A DNA stretch of 64,000 bases from positions 1 through 64,000 of the forward strand of contig NZ_LWMW01000033.1 in NCBI RefSeq assembly GCF_001639285.1. Reading direction: 5' to 3'. Of this stretch, positions 38,798 to 47,178 are shown one piece after another. A program made the translations under genes and the position numbers. The stretch is from Methanobrevibacter cuticularis. Its GTDB lineage: Archaea > Methanobacteriota > Methanobacteria > Methanobacteriales > Methanobacteriaceae. Every line of letters begins with the position of its first letter. Position 1 is the stretch's first letter. The notes beneath the pieces were generated by a model, which was not told where the DNA came from, ran no database searches, and saw nothing but the letters and a program-made list of their open reading frames with translations.

Positions 38798-39466
38798 ATG
38801 GATGTTAAAATTTTAAAAAATAGTGGCGAACATACAATAGATCTTGGTAACTCAATTCAATATGGGCATATTAGTAATCAAAATCCTGAAAATAATAGTT
38901 TGATGAATGTTCTTACTGATAATAACTCACTATTAAAAAATAATAATTTTTTAATAGAAAAAGTAGCTCGTAAGTTATTAATAGATAAAGAACTAATTGA
39001 AAAGAATAAAACTTTAGTCAACGAGAATGAAACTCTCAGAGAAAATAATATAAAATTTAAAGAAAAAATTCTCTTTTTACAATCAGAGGATAAAAAAAAT
39101 TTTTGGGAACAAATGATTGGATTGAGAGAACAAAATAAAGCATTAAAAAATAGCTACAAAGACGTAAAAACGAGATATAATAAATTAAAAAATAGGAAGA
39201 AGAAAAATCCAAGAATACAGTTAGATAAAGATACAAAAAGGTTAGTATATGAAAAGGATAATTTTCAATGCTCTGTGTGTGGGGAAAAGGATTTAGAAAA
39301 ATTAACAGTAGATCATATAAATCCAGTTTCCCTTAGAGGAGGCAATGATATAAATAACTTACAAATTCTATGCGAAGAATGTAATTCTTTGAAAGGAGCA
39401 GCAATGTTAACTAATGAAGAAATAAAAATGATAATAGATAATAGAAAAATGAATCAGGAAGTGTGA
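38798..39466 (+). CDS. HNH endonuclease with N-terminal coiled coil (cassette gene 1)
   Basis: 222 residues. Residues 30-145 are rich in Asn/Lys/Glu heptad-like sequence (long coiled coil: KLLIDKELIEKNKTLVNENE and on). The C-terminus is a complete zinc HNH nuclease: C158-x2-C161, catalytic DH at 172-173 (LTVDHINPVSLRGG), N187 in NNLQILC, and C192-x2-C195. HNH domains of this type cut DNA in restriction systems, McrA-like enzymes and mobile elements. The next gene starts 4 bp after its stop, so it heads an operon. The coiled coil probably mediates oligomerisation or partner binding. Confidence 0.88.
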   Translation: MDVKILKNSGEHTIDLGNSIQYGHISNQNPENNSLMNVLTDNNSLLKNNNFLIEKVARKLLIDKELIEKNKTLVNENETLRENNIKFKEKILFLQSEDKKNFWEQMIGLREQNKALKNSYKDVKTRYNKLKNRKKKNPRIQLDKDTKRLVYEKDNFQCSVCGEKDLEKLTVDHINPVSLRGGNDINNLQILCEECNSLKGAAMLTNEEIKMIIDNRKMNQEV

Positions 39467-39469
39467 ATT

Positions 39470-40732
39470 ATGTTAATTAGTAGAGAAGAATTTTATGAAG
39501 GTCTTGATAATAATAAATATTTAGGCATTTATGACTTTGAATATGAGTTAATGGATTTAGACAGGTATGTTGGAGAGCTAGATTATAATGAATTTTTAAA
39601 TGAAAAATTTTTAAAACAATCTACTTATGAATTTATTAAGATACCCTCTGATGAATACATGTTCTATTGGGACTCATTAGGTTGTTTTGAAAATATAGAA
39701 AGTATTGAAGAATATAAAAAACAATATAAAGAATATAAGAAGTATGAATATAATCGAGATAAGTATCAAAAATATTGTGAAAAAAACAATATGGAATTTC
39801 GTATTGAAGAATATGTGGAATATCTAAAAAATATAGATTATGAGATGAAAGATGAAATAGATAGTGAATATACACAAACCATTATGTTAATTTCTAAGAA
39901 TGACAGTGATTTAATTTCTGTTATTCATGCAAAACTAGAAAATTGTGATTTTAAAGATGAGTCTGCAATATATTATTTTTTGAATTTCGCAAAAATAATC
40001 TTCGAATTGAAATATGATGAATGTGTTGATTTTGCATGTATTGTCTATAAACTAATTTATAATGAATCACCGTTTTCAAGTAAAGATTTAAGTTCATCAC
40101 AACAAGAAGTTTTTTATAAAGCAAGAGATTTCCTAAATATTATTGAAGATTTTGATCAAAATAAATACAAACTCTTATTTGAGTTTTTAGCTAAAAATAT
40201 AAAACCAAAATCATTCAAAAAAAAATCAGTAATGTTTACTGAGAATCAAATAACTAAAATTAATTCTATTGAAGATAAAGGATTTAGTGAAAATTTGAGA
40301 TTTGTTGTTGATAATTATTTTCAGGATATTGAAAAAAGAAAACAAAAAAATAGCTATTTCAATGATAGTCAAATGAATAAAATAATATCTTCAATAGTTG
40401 TAGCTTTTGCTATGAAAATTGGATTATATGGCAATATTGACGAAAAAAATGATAATTCCATCTCAGAAATTAAAAAAGAAAAATTTTTGGATTTAATGGA
40501 AGAATTTAGAAAAAATATATTATATATTTTAAGAGATGCTGAAGTAATTTACAATAAATTCTCCCATGAAGAGCAATCTCCTGAGGAAAAAGCAAAAATG
40601 TCTCTTGGAGTATTGAAAAAGATAGTAAAAAGTGAAGTAAAGACAAATTATGAAATTTCAAAATGGAATGAATCTATTGAGCAATTGGATGAAATATTTG
40701 AATTAGGTTTAATTGATAATGCAACTAATTAA
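39470..40732 (+). CDS. Unknown protein (cassette gene 2)
   Basis: 420 residues, strongly acidic, no recognisable family. The N-terminal 130 residues are rich in Tyr/Glu/Lys (KKQYKEYKKYEYNRDKYQKY). The middle is alpha-helical with HEAT-like hydrophobic spacing (SAIYYFLNFAKIIFELKYDE). The C-terminus from about 300 is again helical (LDLMEEFRKNILYILRDAEV). No membrane segments and no catalytic motif are visible. GGAAGTGTGAATT upstream of the ATG overlaps the end of gene 1, indicating translational coupling. It is most likely a structural, sensor or adaptor subunit (inference). Confidence 0.75.
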   Translation: MLISREEFYEGLDNNKYLGIYDFEYELMDLDRYVGELDYNEFLNEKFLKQSTYEFIKIPSDEYMFYWDSLGCFENIESIEEYKKQYKEYKKYEYNRDKYQKYCEKNNMEFRIEEYVEYLKNIDYEMKDEIDSEYTQTIMLISKNDSDLISVIHAKLENCDFKDESAIYYFLNFAKIIFELKYDECVDFACIVYKLIYNESPFSSKDLSSSQQEVFYKARDFLNIIEDFDQNKYKLLFEFLAKNIKPKSFKKKSVMFTENQITKINSIEDKGFSENLRFVVDNYFQDIEKRKQKNSYFNDSQMNKIISSIVVAFAMKIGLYGNIDEKNDNSISEIKKEKFLDLMEEFRKNILYILRDAEVIYNKFSHEEQSPEEKAKMSLGVLKKIVKSEVKTNYEISKWNESIEQLDEIFELGLIDNATN

Positions 40733-40791
40733 AATCTTTATTTTTAATAAAAAATAATAAAAATTCTATTAACTATTGAAATGGTGAATTT

Positions 40792-41364
40792 ATGAATGGT
40801 AAAAATAACTCTAAGAATGAAAAATTACGGACAGTTATGGATATTTTAAAAAAAGGTTCAGATGAAACTACTGAAGAATATGATAAGATTAATAGGACAA
40901 AGGATGGAAATTTAAAAATTTTATATGAATATATAAAAGAAAAAGTGTTAAAATGGGATAATGATATCCATATTGATCCTAGTCCAAAAGATTATATTAA
41001 TTTCAAAATTGATGGGATTGATAATAATATCGTTTCATTTGGATTTAAAGAAGAACATATGGAAGTTGCATTCTCTTTTAAACCTAAAGATGATGAAAAT
41101 ATTCTTAATCAATGTAAACTTAAAAATAAACAATCGGTTTATCGTATGTTCATAACATCAAATGAAAAAGTTAATATTGATCAGCAAGGCCATCCAGATC
41201 CAAAAAAACTTATTTTAAAAATAATTAAAAACAAAGATAACGAAACTCATTATGATATTAAAAAAGAAAATGGAAAAAAAATTGAAATAGATAATATAAT
41301 TAAATTTTATATCAAACGGCATTATGAATTTTTAATTCATAAGTACAATAAATTTGTAATTTAA
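40792..41364 (+). CDS. DUF5655-like protein (cassette gene 3)
   Basis: 190 residues. The segment LYEYIKEKVLKWDNDIHIDP, SPKDYINFKIDG, then the strand pair IVSFGFKEEHMEVAFSFKP resembles the DUF5655 fold (Ile-x-x-Leu-Asp, YIxFK, then a hydrophobic strand and a LxLxLKP-like strand). DUF5655 domains often accompany restriction and defence nucleases. The match is by pattern only. The C-terminus adds about 40 basic residues (GKKIEIDNIIKFYIKRHYEF) that could bind nucleic acid. GGTGAATTTATG provides the ribosome binding site, 59 bp after gene 2. Confidence 0.6.
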   Translation: MNGKNNSKNEKLRTVMDILKKGSDETTEEYDKINRTKDGNLKILYEYIKEKVLKWDNDIHIDPSPKDYINFKIDGIDNNIVSFGFKEEHMEVAFSFKPKDDENILNQCKLKNKQSVYRMFITSNEKVNIDQQGHPDPKKLILKIIKNKDNETHYDIKKENGKKIEIDNIIKFYIKRHYEFLIHKYNKFVI

Positions 41365-41401
41365 AAAGATGAAAATAAAGTAATTATGAGGTTAGATAAT
41401 A

Positions 41402-42412
41402 ATGAATCTTAAATATTCAAAGAATTATCTTTTTTTAACAAGATTAGATAAAAAAGGTCTTTTTGTAACTGATGATAACAATCATATTCTTCTTGAATTT
41501 GATGACAAAAATCGATTAATTAGTTCTAAAGAGATTAGTGAAAAATTTAGAGAAAGAGAATTAGGATATTCCTTAAAAGCTATTGGAACTAAATTACTAG
41601 GTTTGGACGGGAATGAAGACATATTGAGCTATTTAGTTCCTTGGGATATGGAGCTTGAAAGAATATTTAACTGTATAAGATACAAGTATCTATTATCTAT
41701 CTTTGAATCTGGGTTTGATAATCCTTCTAAGTTTTTGCATAGTAGCTATAATCGACCATTTCAAGCATTAGCTGGTAAAAATGTTTATCAAGGAAATGTT
41801 GATGTAAGAAAAGACAATGATGATATTTTTAAAGATATTGGATTTAAATCTCCAGAAGAAACAGGAGTTAATTTTGAAGAAGAAACAAATGAGTTTAATT
41901 TCATTATTAGATTTTTAAGAAAATATTATCAAAATGATTTACCAAATGTTTACACTGAGCTAATAGCTATTAAGCCAGGAATGCATGAGTTGCTTATTCA
42001 TGGAAATTATTTTGATTTGACTGAAAAGCATCAAGATAAAGTGAATAAGAATAAAATCAATGCAAAGAATGTGGATGGAAAAGTAGATTATAGAAGTGAA
42101 GTTTTTGCACTTTTAGCTAATGTAGGAAATGTTGAACATTCACCTGTGCAAAATTTAAGCAAATTTCCAGGAGAAATAAATGTAAATAGCTATTTCACTT
42201 ATGCATCATGTAATATAACCGAAGGCCCATTTGTTTCAAGAAAAATAAAAGACATTTCTTATTTTGATGAAATAAGAAAAATTCATTCAAAAGAAGAGAT
42301 TAAAAACATTGAAAGTAAATTCAATGTTTACTATTATGATAAAGGTGTGGATTCTAGAGAAAAATTAGAGAAAGTTTTACATGAAACTGAAAAATTTAAG
42401 TCTTTCCAATGA
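41402..42412 (+). CDS. Unknown protein (cassette gene 4)
   Basis: 336 residues of mixed alpha/beta character that I cannot assign. The N-terminal 100 residues look like a small beta-rich domain (LTRLDKKGLFVTDDNNHILL, then LEFDD). Recognisable but unassigned blocks are LSYLVPWDMELERIFNCIRY, SSYNRPFQALAGKNVYQG, NVYTELIAIKPGMHELLIHG and VNSYFTYASCNITEGPFVSR. There is no signal peptide or membrane segment. TGAGGTTAGATAAT precedes the ATG. The position 37 bp after gene 3 and 36 bp before gene 5 argues that it belongs to the same system. Confidence 0.72.
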   Translation: MNLKYSKNYLFLTRLDKKGLFVTDDNNHILLEFDDKNRLISSKEISEKFRERELGYSLKAIGTKLLGLDGNEDILSYLVPWDMELERIFNCIRYKYLLSIFESGFDNPSKFLHSSYNRPFQALAGKNVYQGNVDVRKDNDDIFKDIGFKSPEETGVNFEEETNEFNFIIRFLRKYYQNDLPNVYTELIAIKPGMHELLIHGNYFDLTEKHQDKVNKNKINAKNVDGKVDYRSEVFALLANVGNVEHSPVQNLSKFPGEINVNSYFTYASCNITEGPFVSRKIKDISYFDEIRKIHSKEEIKNIESKFNVYYYDKGVDSREKLEKVLHETEKFKSFQ

Positions 42413-42448
42413 TAGATTTACTTATATTGTTAGTATGGAGGTTTACTT

Positions 42449-43573
42449 ATGCCAAAAAAAGATACTTTGAAAATTCAGGAGAAAATTCGTGAATTAGGTG
42501 AGAAACTAGGATTTATTTCAGTTACTGAAGAAACTTTGCATGAAAATAACTCATATGTACCAGAATATGATGTTGTTTGGTATTTGGATTTGGAAAAACA
42601 TTTAAATTTGGAAAATATTAAAGAATTTTTTAAAGAAGATCCTGAAATGTTTGAACAAATTAAAAGATTACCTTTTGCTGGATTTGAAATTGAAGGTTCA
42701 TCAACAAATAGTAAATACCAACTGGGTAACTTTTTAAATTTGTATAGTGGTAAATTCATATATAATTTTGTGATTGTGAATAATAATGGACATAGCGAAA
42801 GGGATATTTATAGAAGAGGCATGAAAATTAAGCATTATTTTGCTGAGAATAGTGGGGACAAAAATATAATTTTCTTAGATACAGCACAGTTTGATGAAAG
42901 CATTGAAAGATTAAGCTACTTTGATATGAATATACAAAAATGTGATGAATCTATGGATTCTAGAAGCAGATTTGGTGGAGAAACAAAATCTGAAGATATT
43001 TATAAGAAAATTAGTCCATTTTTGGAAACCGATTTAATTGTAAAGCAAAATTATTCCTCTATTATTCCAAAAATTAAGCATAAAATCTTAAAAAGAGTTG
43101 GAAAACATGTGAATCCTAACAGTGACGATAAATTTCCGTTATTTTTCTTAAAACAAGAGTATTATAAATTCCCAGATAAAAATGAAGTATCAAAAGCTAG
43201 ACAACAAAGAGATAATTTTTATATTCCTAAACTTGATTTGGTTTTAGGTTTTAATGCACCAAAAGGATTTGTTTCTTGGCTTTTAAAGATATCGGAATCG
43301 ATGAAAAATGACTATGTGCATTATCCTATTTTGTTTGGACTTAAAGAAAAGTTAATTTCTATAAACGAGTTATTTATTCCTTTAATTTCTATGGAAATAG
43401 AAACTAGTGTCAGCAAACATGCTAATGGTGGAGTTTATAATATGTCTAAAAACTCTTTTATGGGAATACTTGTAACCAAAAGTACTGATAAATCTATGGC
43501 AAAAAATCATGTGACATTCTTTAAAAACGAATTGGGATTAAATAATATTTTAAATTATTATGTAGACATGTAG
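42449..43573 (+). CDS. Protein with two PD-(D/E)xK-like modules of D...ExE type (cassette gene 5)
   Basis: 374 residues. Module A has PEYDVVWY (D41), then FAGFEIEGSSTNSK (E80, E82, K89) and a hydrophobic strand FIYNFVIV. Module B repeats the layout: PKLDLVLGF (D263), then PLISMEIETSVSKHANGG (E316, E318, K323) and the strand SFMGILVT. The D...E-x-E spacing is like BamHI (D94, E111, E113), a PD-(D/E)xK enzyme variant. I infer a duplicated nuclease-like fold, with one or both copies active. No database family is recognised. TATGGAGGTTTACTTATG gives a strong ribosome binding site, and gene 6 starts at the base after its stop. Confidence 0.65.
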   Translation: MPKKDTLKIQEKIRELGEKLGFISVTEETLHENNSYVPEYDVVWYLDLEKHLNLENIKEFFKEDPEMFEQIKRLPFAGFEIEGSSTNSKYQLGNFLNLYSGKFIYNFVIVNNNGHSERDIYRRGMKIKHYFAENSGDKNIIFLDTAQFDESIERLSYFDMNIQKCDESMDSRSRFGGETKSEDIYKKISPFLETDLIVKQNYSSIIPKIKHKILKRVGKHVNPNSDDKFPLFFLKQEYYKFPDKNEVSKARQQRDNFYIPKLDLVLGFNAPKGFVSWLLKISESMKNDYVHYPILFGLKEKLISINELFIPLISMEIETSVSKHANGGVYNMSKNSFMGILVTKSTDKSMAKNHVTFFKNELGLNNILNYYVDM

Positions 43574-44935
43574 ATGATAAAAATGAAAATTGCTTTATAT
43601 CTTCAAGATAATAGGAAAGATATTGATAAAGAAGAATTTAATAAAATTACTTCATCAGTAAAAAAAGAAAAAATAGATTTATTTGTCTTTCCAGAGTTTA
43701 GTAAAACACCATTTGATGATAAATTTTATGAAAATATAGATTGGAAAACCATAGAAACAACTGCTTTAGAGATAAGTAATCTATTTGGTTGTGCAATAAT
43801 AATTGGGGGAGAAATTGGTAGTTCACATCAGAAACATGAATACAAACACTATGTGAATGCTAAAAATGAATTGAACAAGTCTCTTTCTTTGGGAGATAAA
43901 TATATTTATAGTTATTATGCTAATGCATATGCAAAAGGAAATGAAACATTAACTGAAATATATTTTAAACATACAATGGCAGAATCATCCCCACTAGGGT
44001 TAAAAAATTATAAAGAAAGCATTGATAAATTTTTCAGCCCAATAACACTAAAAAATAAAAAAATTGGAATGACAATATGCTATGACTGTAATCATTCGGC
44101 ATTTAGCAGAGCATATGGAAAACAAAACATTGATATGATTATAAATTCGACTGGAGGGAATGTTGTATTTGACAAATGGTATAAATACAACAAAGTAAGA
44201 GCATTAGAAAATGAGTGTTTTAATTTTTGTACTATGGGGTATAAAAATGCTAAAAGACCAAACTCCTATATTTATGCATTCACACCTAAAGGTGAAGAAA
44301 TAAAATGGAATAAAACTATTTTTCCAATTAATGATAAGTGGGATGAGATAGGTAATATTTTTGTGTTTGATACTGAAAGTTTAGATGTCACATATAAAAA
44401 AGATACAAATCAAAAAGGAACCATTAATAAAAACCAAGATTTGAGTATAAATCCTAATGAAATAGAATTATTATTAAAATCATCCCTAAAAATAGATGAA
44501 AATTTATATTTAAACGAATTTAATGGTTTTAATATTGTTTTATGTATTTTAAATGACTATGAAATATGTAAACCAGAAATATATCTTAAACTTATGTATA
44601 ATAAAAAATTAAAGAGGTTTAAAAATAAAAAATACATTTTAATAAGTAAATGGGATAAGTTAGATAAAGAATTATATGAATCAGTTATATCTGATATTTT
44701 AAGAGTTAGGGCAATGGAAAATTACTGTGGAGTTATTTTAATATCAAAAGGATTGGAAAAATGTTATCAAACAACCAAAACCAAATCTTCACAGCTAGTT
44801 AAAAAACAAAAAAACAGATATAACCTTGATCTGCAAAGAATGACAGGACCTGAAGTTATTTGGAAGAATAAAAGTGGGATGAAAAAATCTTGGAGAAAGG
44901 GGTTTGAAAAACTAATTGAACATATTTCTATATAA
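43574..44935 (+). CDS. Nitrilase-superfamily (carbon-nitrogen hydrolase) protein (cassette gene 6)
   Basis: A 453-residue protein whose first 280 residues form a nitrilase domain with the Glu-Lys-Cys triad intact: E41 in LFVFPEFSK, K132 in EIYFKHTMAES and C169 in GMTICYDCNHS. The C-terminal 170 residues (from about 290) are a basic extension (for example NKKLKRFKNKKYILISKWDK) that could bind nucleic acid or partners. A nitrilase domain is fused to the reverse transcriptase in one class of defence RTs (DRT type 1), so the fold has a precedent in phage defence. No RT is present here. ATG at 43574 abuts gene 5. A second ATG at 43583 follows GATGAT and may be the true start. Confidence 0.85.
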   Translation: MIKMKIALYLQDNRKDIDKEEFNKITSSVKKEKIDLFVFPEFSKTPFDDKFYENIDWKTIETTALEISNLFGCAIIIGGEIGSSHQKHEYKHYVNAKNELNKSLSLGDKYIYSYYANAYAKGNETLTEIYFKHTMAESSPLGLKNYKESIDKFFSPITLKNKKIGMTICYDCNHSAFSRAYGKQNIDMIINSTGGNVVFDKWYKYNKVRALENECFNFCTMGYKNAKRPNSYIYAFTPKGEEIKWNKTIFPINDKWDEIGNIFVFDTESLDVTYKKDTNQKGTINKNQDLSINPNEIELLLKSSLKIDENLYLNEFNGFNIVLCILNDYEICKPEIYLKLMYNKKLKRFKNKKYILISKWDKLDKELYESVISDILRVRAMENYCGVILISKGLEKCYQTTKTKSSQLVKKQKNRYNLDLQRMTGPEVIWKNKSGMKKSWRKGFEKLIEHISI

Positions 44936-45317
44936 TAAAAAATTTTTTATACCAATGACCATTTTATGGCATATATCGTACTGGACATTTGATTTGAAAA
45001 TAATATTAAATTTCTATAATCATAAATTCTTTAATATATAAAAATAATGATTAATAATATGAATATTTAAAAGTATTATAATTTTGAGAAGTTTTATCCA
45101 ATACTATAAATTTTATACAATAGTTTAATAAACCAAGAAAAAATTATAAATCATTATACAGTTAATCATGGTGATTGAAAATCTACAATAAGAGAAATTC
45201 ATGTGAAAAATACTGAAAATAAGCATTTATTACTTTATAAACTCCCTAAAATATTCATAAGAGTTTTCAAAAGAAAATTTACAAGAGTATACTTTATTAG
45301 AATAATTCAAAAAAACC
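44936..45317. other. Intergenic region between cassette and second vapBC
   Basis: AT-rich. A run of about 47 open codons on the plus strand after 45182 overlaps the toxin gene end and lacks a start signal, so I do not call it. Nothing else is recognised. Confidence 0.45.
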
Positions 45318-45728
45318 TTAACAAACCCGAATAATACCAATAATATTGTCGAAATGATTATCAAATGTAGCTATTTTTTTAATTCCTAATTCTCTCATCA
45401 GAGCTATATAAACAGAATCAAATAAAGGTATTCTTCTCTTATTTTTCTTCATTTGCTTAGTAAGTATTTCAAAACCGTTACCATAAAAATCATTATCAAT
45501 AATGACCTTATAATTTTCATTTAACTCTTTATAAACTTTTGACACTAAATAATGGTCTTGTTTCAATTTAACATTCATAACTGTTATAACTTCCATTATC
45601 ACAAGATTAGATATTATTCTTTCTTTGTTTTTCATTTCTTCCATTAACTCATTAGCTCTTTCATAATCCTTATTTGTTTTAACATAGAAATTAATTAAGA
45701 AATTAGCATCTAAAAAAATCATTATCAA
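45318..45728 (-). CDS. VapC-type PIN-domain toxin (second pair)
   Basis: 136 residues with a canonical PIN active site: IFLDANFLINF (first Asp), NLVIMEVITV (Glu), RIPLFDSVYIALMRELG (Asp) and IATFDNHFD (final Asp). Unlike the toxin at 36.0 kb, the first metal ligand is the usual Asp. The gene overlaps the antitoxin stop by a few bases, so translation is coupled. It is transcribed toward the six-gene cassette, giving convergent orientation with cassette gene 6. Confidence 0.9.
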   Translation of the reverse strand: MIMIFLDANFLINFYVKTNKDYERANELMEEMKNKERIISNLVIMEVITVMNVKLKQDHYLVSKVYKELNENYKVIIDNDFYGNGFEILTKQMKKNKRRIPLFDSVYIALMRELGIKKIATFDNHFDNIIGIIRVC

Positions 45729-46168
45729 TACTCCATATTCCTTACTTTTCTTATGGCCTGAGCAGTGTCAAAAGGTTCATCAGTTTCAATTATACCTGAC
45801 ATATTCATAAGTCTTTCAGGGTCAGGGTCATAAGTATCTTTATTAGCTATTAAATGTTTCGGTATTTTATTTTTTGTTTTAGCTTCTATTCCTTTTTCTA
45901 TTATTTCTTTTATAGCTTTTTCTTCCGTAATTTTTTCATCTTTAGCTATTTTACTAATTCTCTTTAATAAATTAGGTTTTATGTTTTCAATTTGAATAGT
46001 TCCAATTTCATCATTTATTAAGTTATGATTTTCTGTTTCTTTAAATAAACCTTGTTTAATGAATTTTTCAATTAGTTCAGTTTGACTAGTTCCTAATTGA
46101 ACAGCTTTGATTTTTAAATCTTTTAATAAATTTGCATCTAAGGTGAAGCTAGTTTTTTTCTTTGACAT
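45725..46168 (-). CDS. VapB-type antitoxin with duplicated helical unit (second pair)
   Basis: 147 residues. The N-terminus KTSFTLDANLLKDLKIKAVQ, then LGTSQTELIEKFIKQGL, is a ribbon-helix-helix fold. A second similar segment (PNLLKRISKIAKDEKITEEK, then AIKEIIEKGIEA) follows, so the DNA-binding unit may be duplicated. The C-terminus PERLMNMSGIIETDEPFDTA is the toxin-neutralising tail and mirrors that of the first antitoxin. TAGGTGTTTATATG carries the ribosome binding site. Confidence 0.85.
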   Translation of the reverse strand: MSKKKTSFTLDANLLKDLKIKAVQLGTSQTELIEKFIKQGLFKETENHNLINDEIGTIQIENIKPNLLKRISKIAKDEKITEEKAIKEIIEKGIEAKTKNKIPKHLIANKDTYDPDPERLMNMSGIIETDEPFDTAQAIRKVRNMEY

Positions 46169-46566
46169 ATAAACACCTATTAATAATTTATAACTATCCT
46201 TATTTAATTATTTCGGTATTTCCTTAAATAACCATTTAAGTATATATTTCATGTTATATAATATAATTCATAATATAATATTATATAATACCATATCATT
46301 ATATAATTCATAATAATTAATGTAATTATAAACTTAATAATAATATTATTTTAATAAAGTATTATTACTTACTTTAATAAAATATTATTTTAATAAAACA
46401 TTATTACTTTAATAAAATATTACTTTTAATTTAATTTAAAAACAATGAAAAAAGCAATTATATAATAAAATTCAATTATAAGTATGTTATATAATAGAAA
46501 TGAATATATTATTATTATTATTATTATTATTACTATTATTACTATTATTATAATAGGAGACATAAT
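46169..46566. other. Intergenic region with AAT/ATT microsatellite
   Basis: Very AT-rich. TAATAAAATATTA-type imperfect repeats occur at 46340-46430, and an (ATT)n tract with a few ACT interruptions runs at about 46508-46553, immediately before the TAGGAG ribosome binding site of the next gene. Confidence 0.7.
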
Positions 46567-47178
46567 ATGACAAAAAAAGAAGTATATGAGTTAAAAGTAG
46601 TTTATGATGGTGACAGTGAAATTTTTAGAGTTATAAAGATTAGAGAGGATCACTCTTTAGAAGATTTAGCTAAAACTCTTTTAAAATCAATTAAATTTGA
46701 TTATGACCATATGTATCTATTTAACATGGACAATAATTATTATCAAGGAGAAAATACTTATGAAAGATCTTTAGATAGTTCTAAACCTTCTGTTAAAATA
46801 AGTTTGAAAGATCTTGCTTTGAAAAAAGGAATGAAATTTCAACTTTGGTATGATTTTGGAGATGATTGGTTTTTTAATATAACTGTTTTAAATATTGAAA
46901 AAACCACAAAATTTGATAAACCTCGAGTTATGAAATCTCAAGGCAAATTAAAACAATACCAAACCTTTGATGATTACGAAGAAGATTTTAACGATGAAAA
47001 TGATCTTTTTGCTCTTCAAGGCGATCCTAAAGACACTGTTGAAATTAATGGTAAAGAAATACTATTATCTGAACTTCTAAGTCAAATGAATTCAAGTCAT
47101 GAAGAAATAGATGATGACTATGTATTTACAGTTAATGGAAAAAAGATAACTTTAACTGAAATAAATAAAATAATGTAA
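46567..47178 (+). CDS. pRiA4b ORF-3-like protein (IS1096 TnpR-related)
   Basis: 203 residues matching the plasmid pRiA4b ORF-3-like fold. The N-terminus is ELKVVYDGDSEIFRVIKIRE, then a helix (SLEDLAKTLLKSI) and the diagnostic QLWYDFGDDWFFNITVL. The acidic C-terminus contains DPKDTVEINGKEILLSELLS and a second related VNGKKITLTEINK motif, so the tail has a short internal duplication. The family occurs as passenger genes near insertion elements and in many free-living genomes. Function is unknown. TAGGAGACATAATATG marks the start. No transposase is adjacent. Confidence 0.8.
   Translation: MTKKEVYELKVVYDGDSEIFRVIKIREDHSLEDLAKTLLKSIKFDYDHMYLFNMDNNYYQGENTYERSLDSSKPSVKISLKDLALKKGMKFQLWYDFGDDWFFNITVLNIEKTTKFDKPRVMKSQGKLKQYQTFDDYEEDFNDENDLFALQGDPKDTVEINGKEILLSELLSQMNSSHEEIDDDYVFTVNGKKITLTEINKIM

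Noticed and set aside
45182-45334. Plus-strand open stretch after the cassette reading about 47 codons
   Set aside because: No start codon with ribosome binding site. It overlaps the toxin gene end and its Lys/Ile-rich product resembles nothing.
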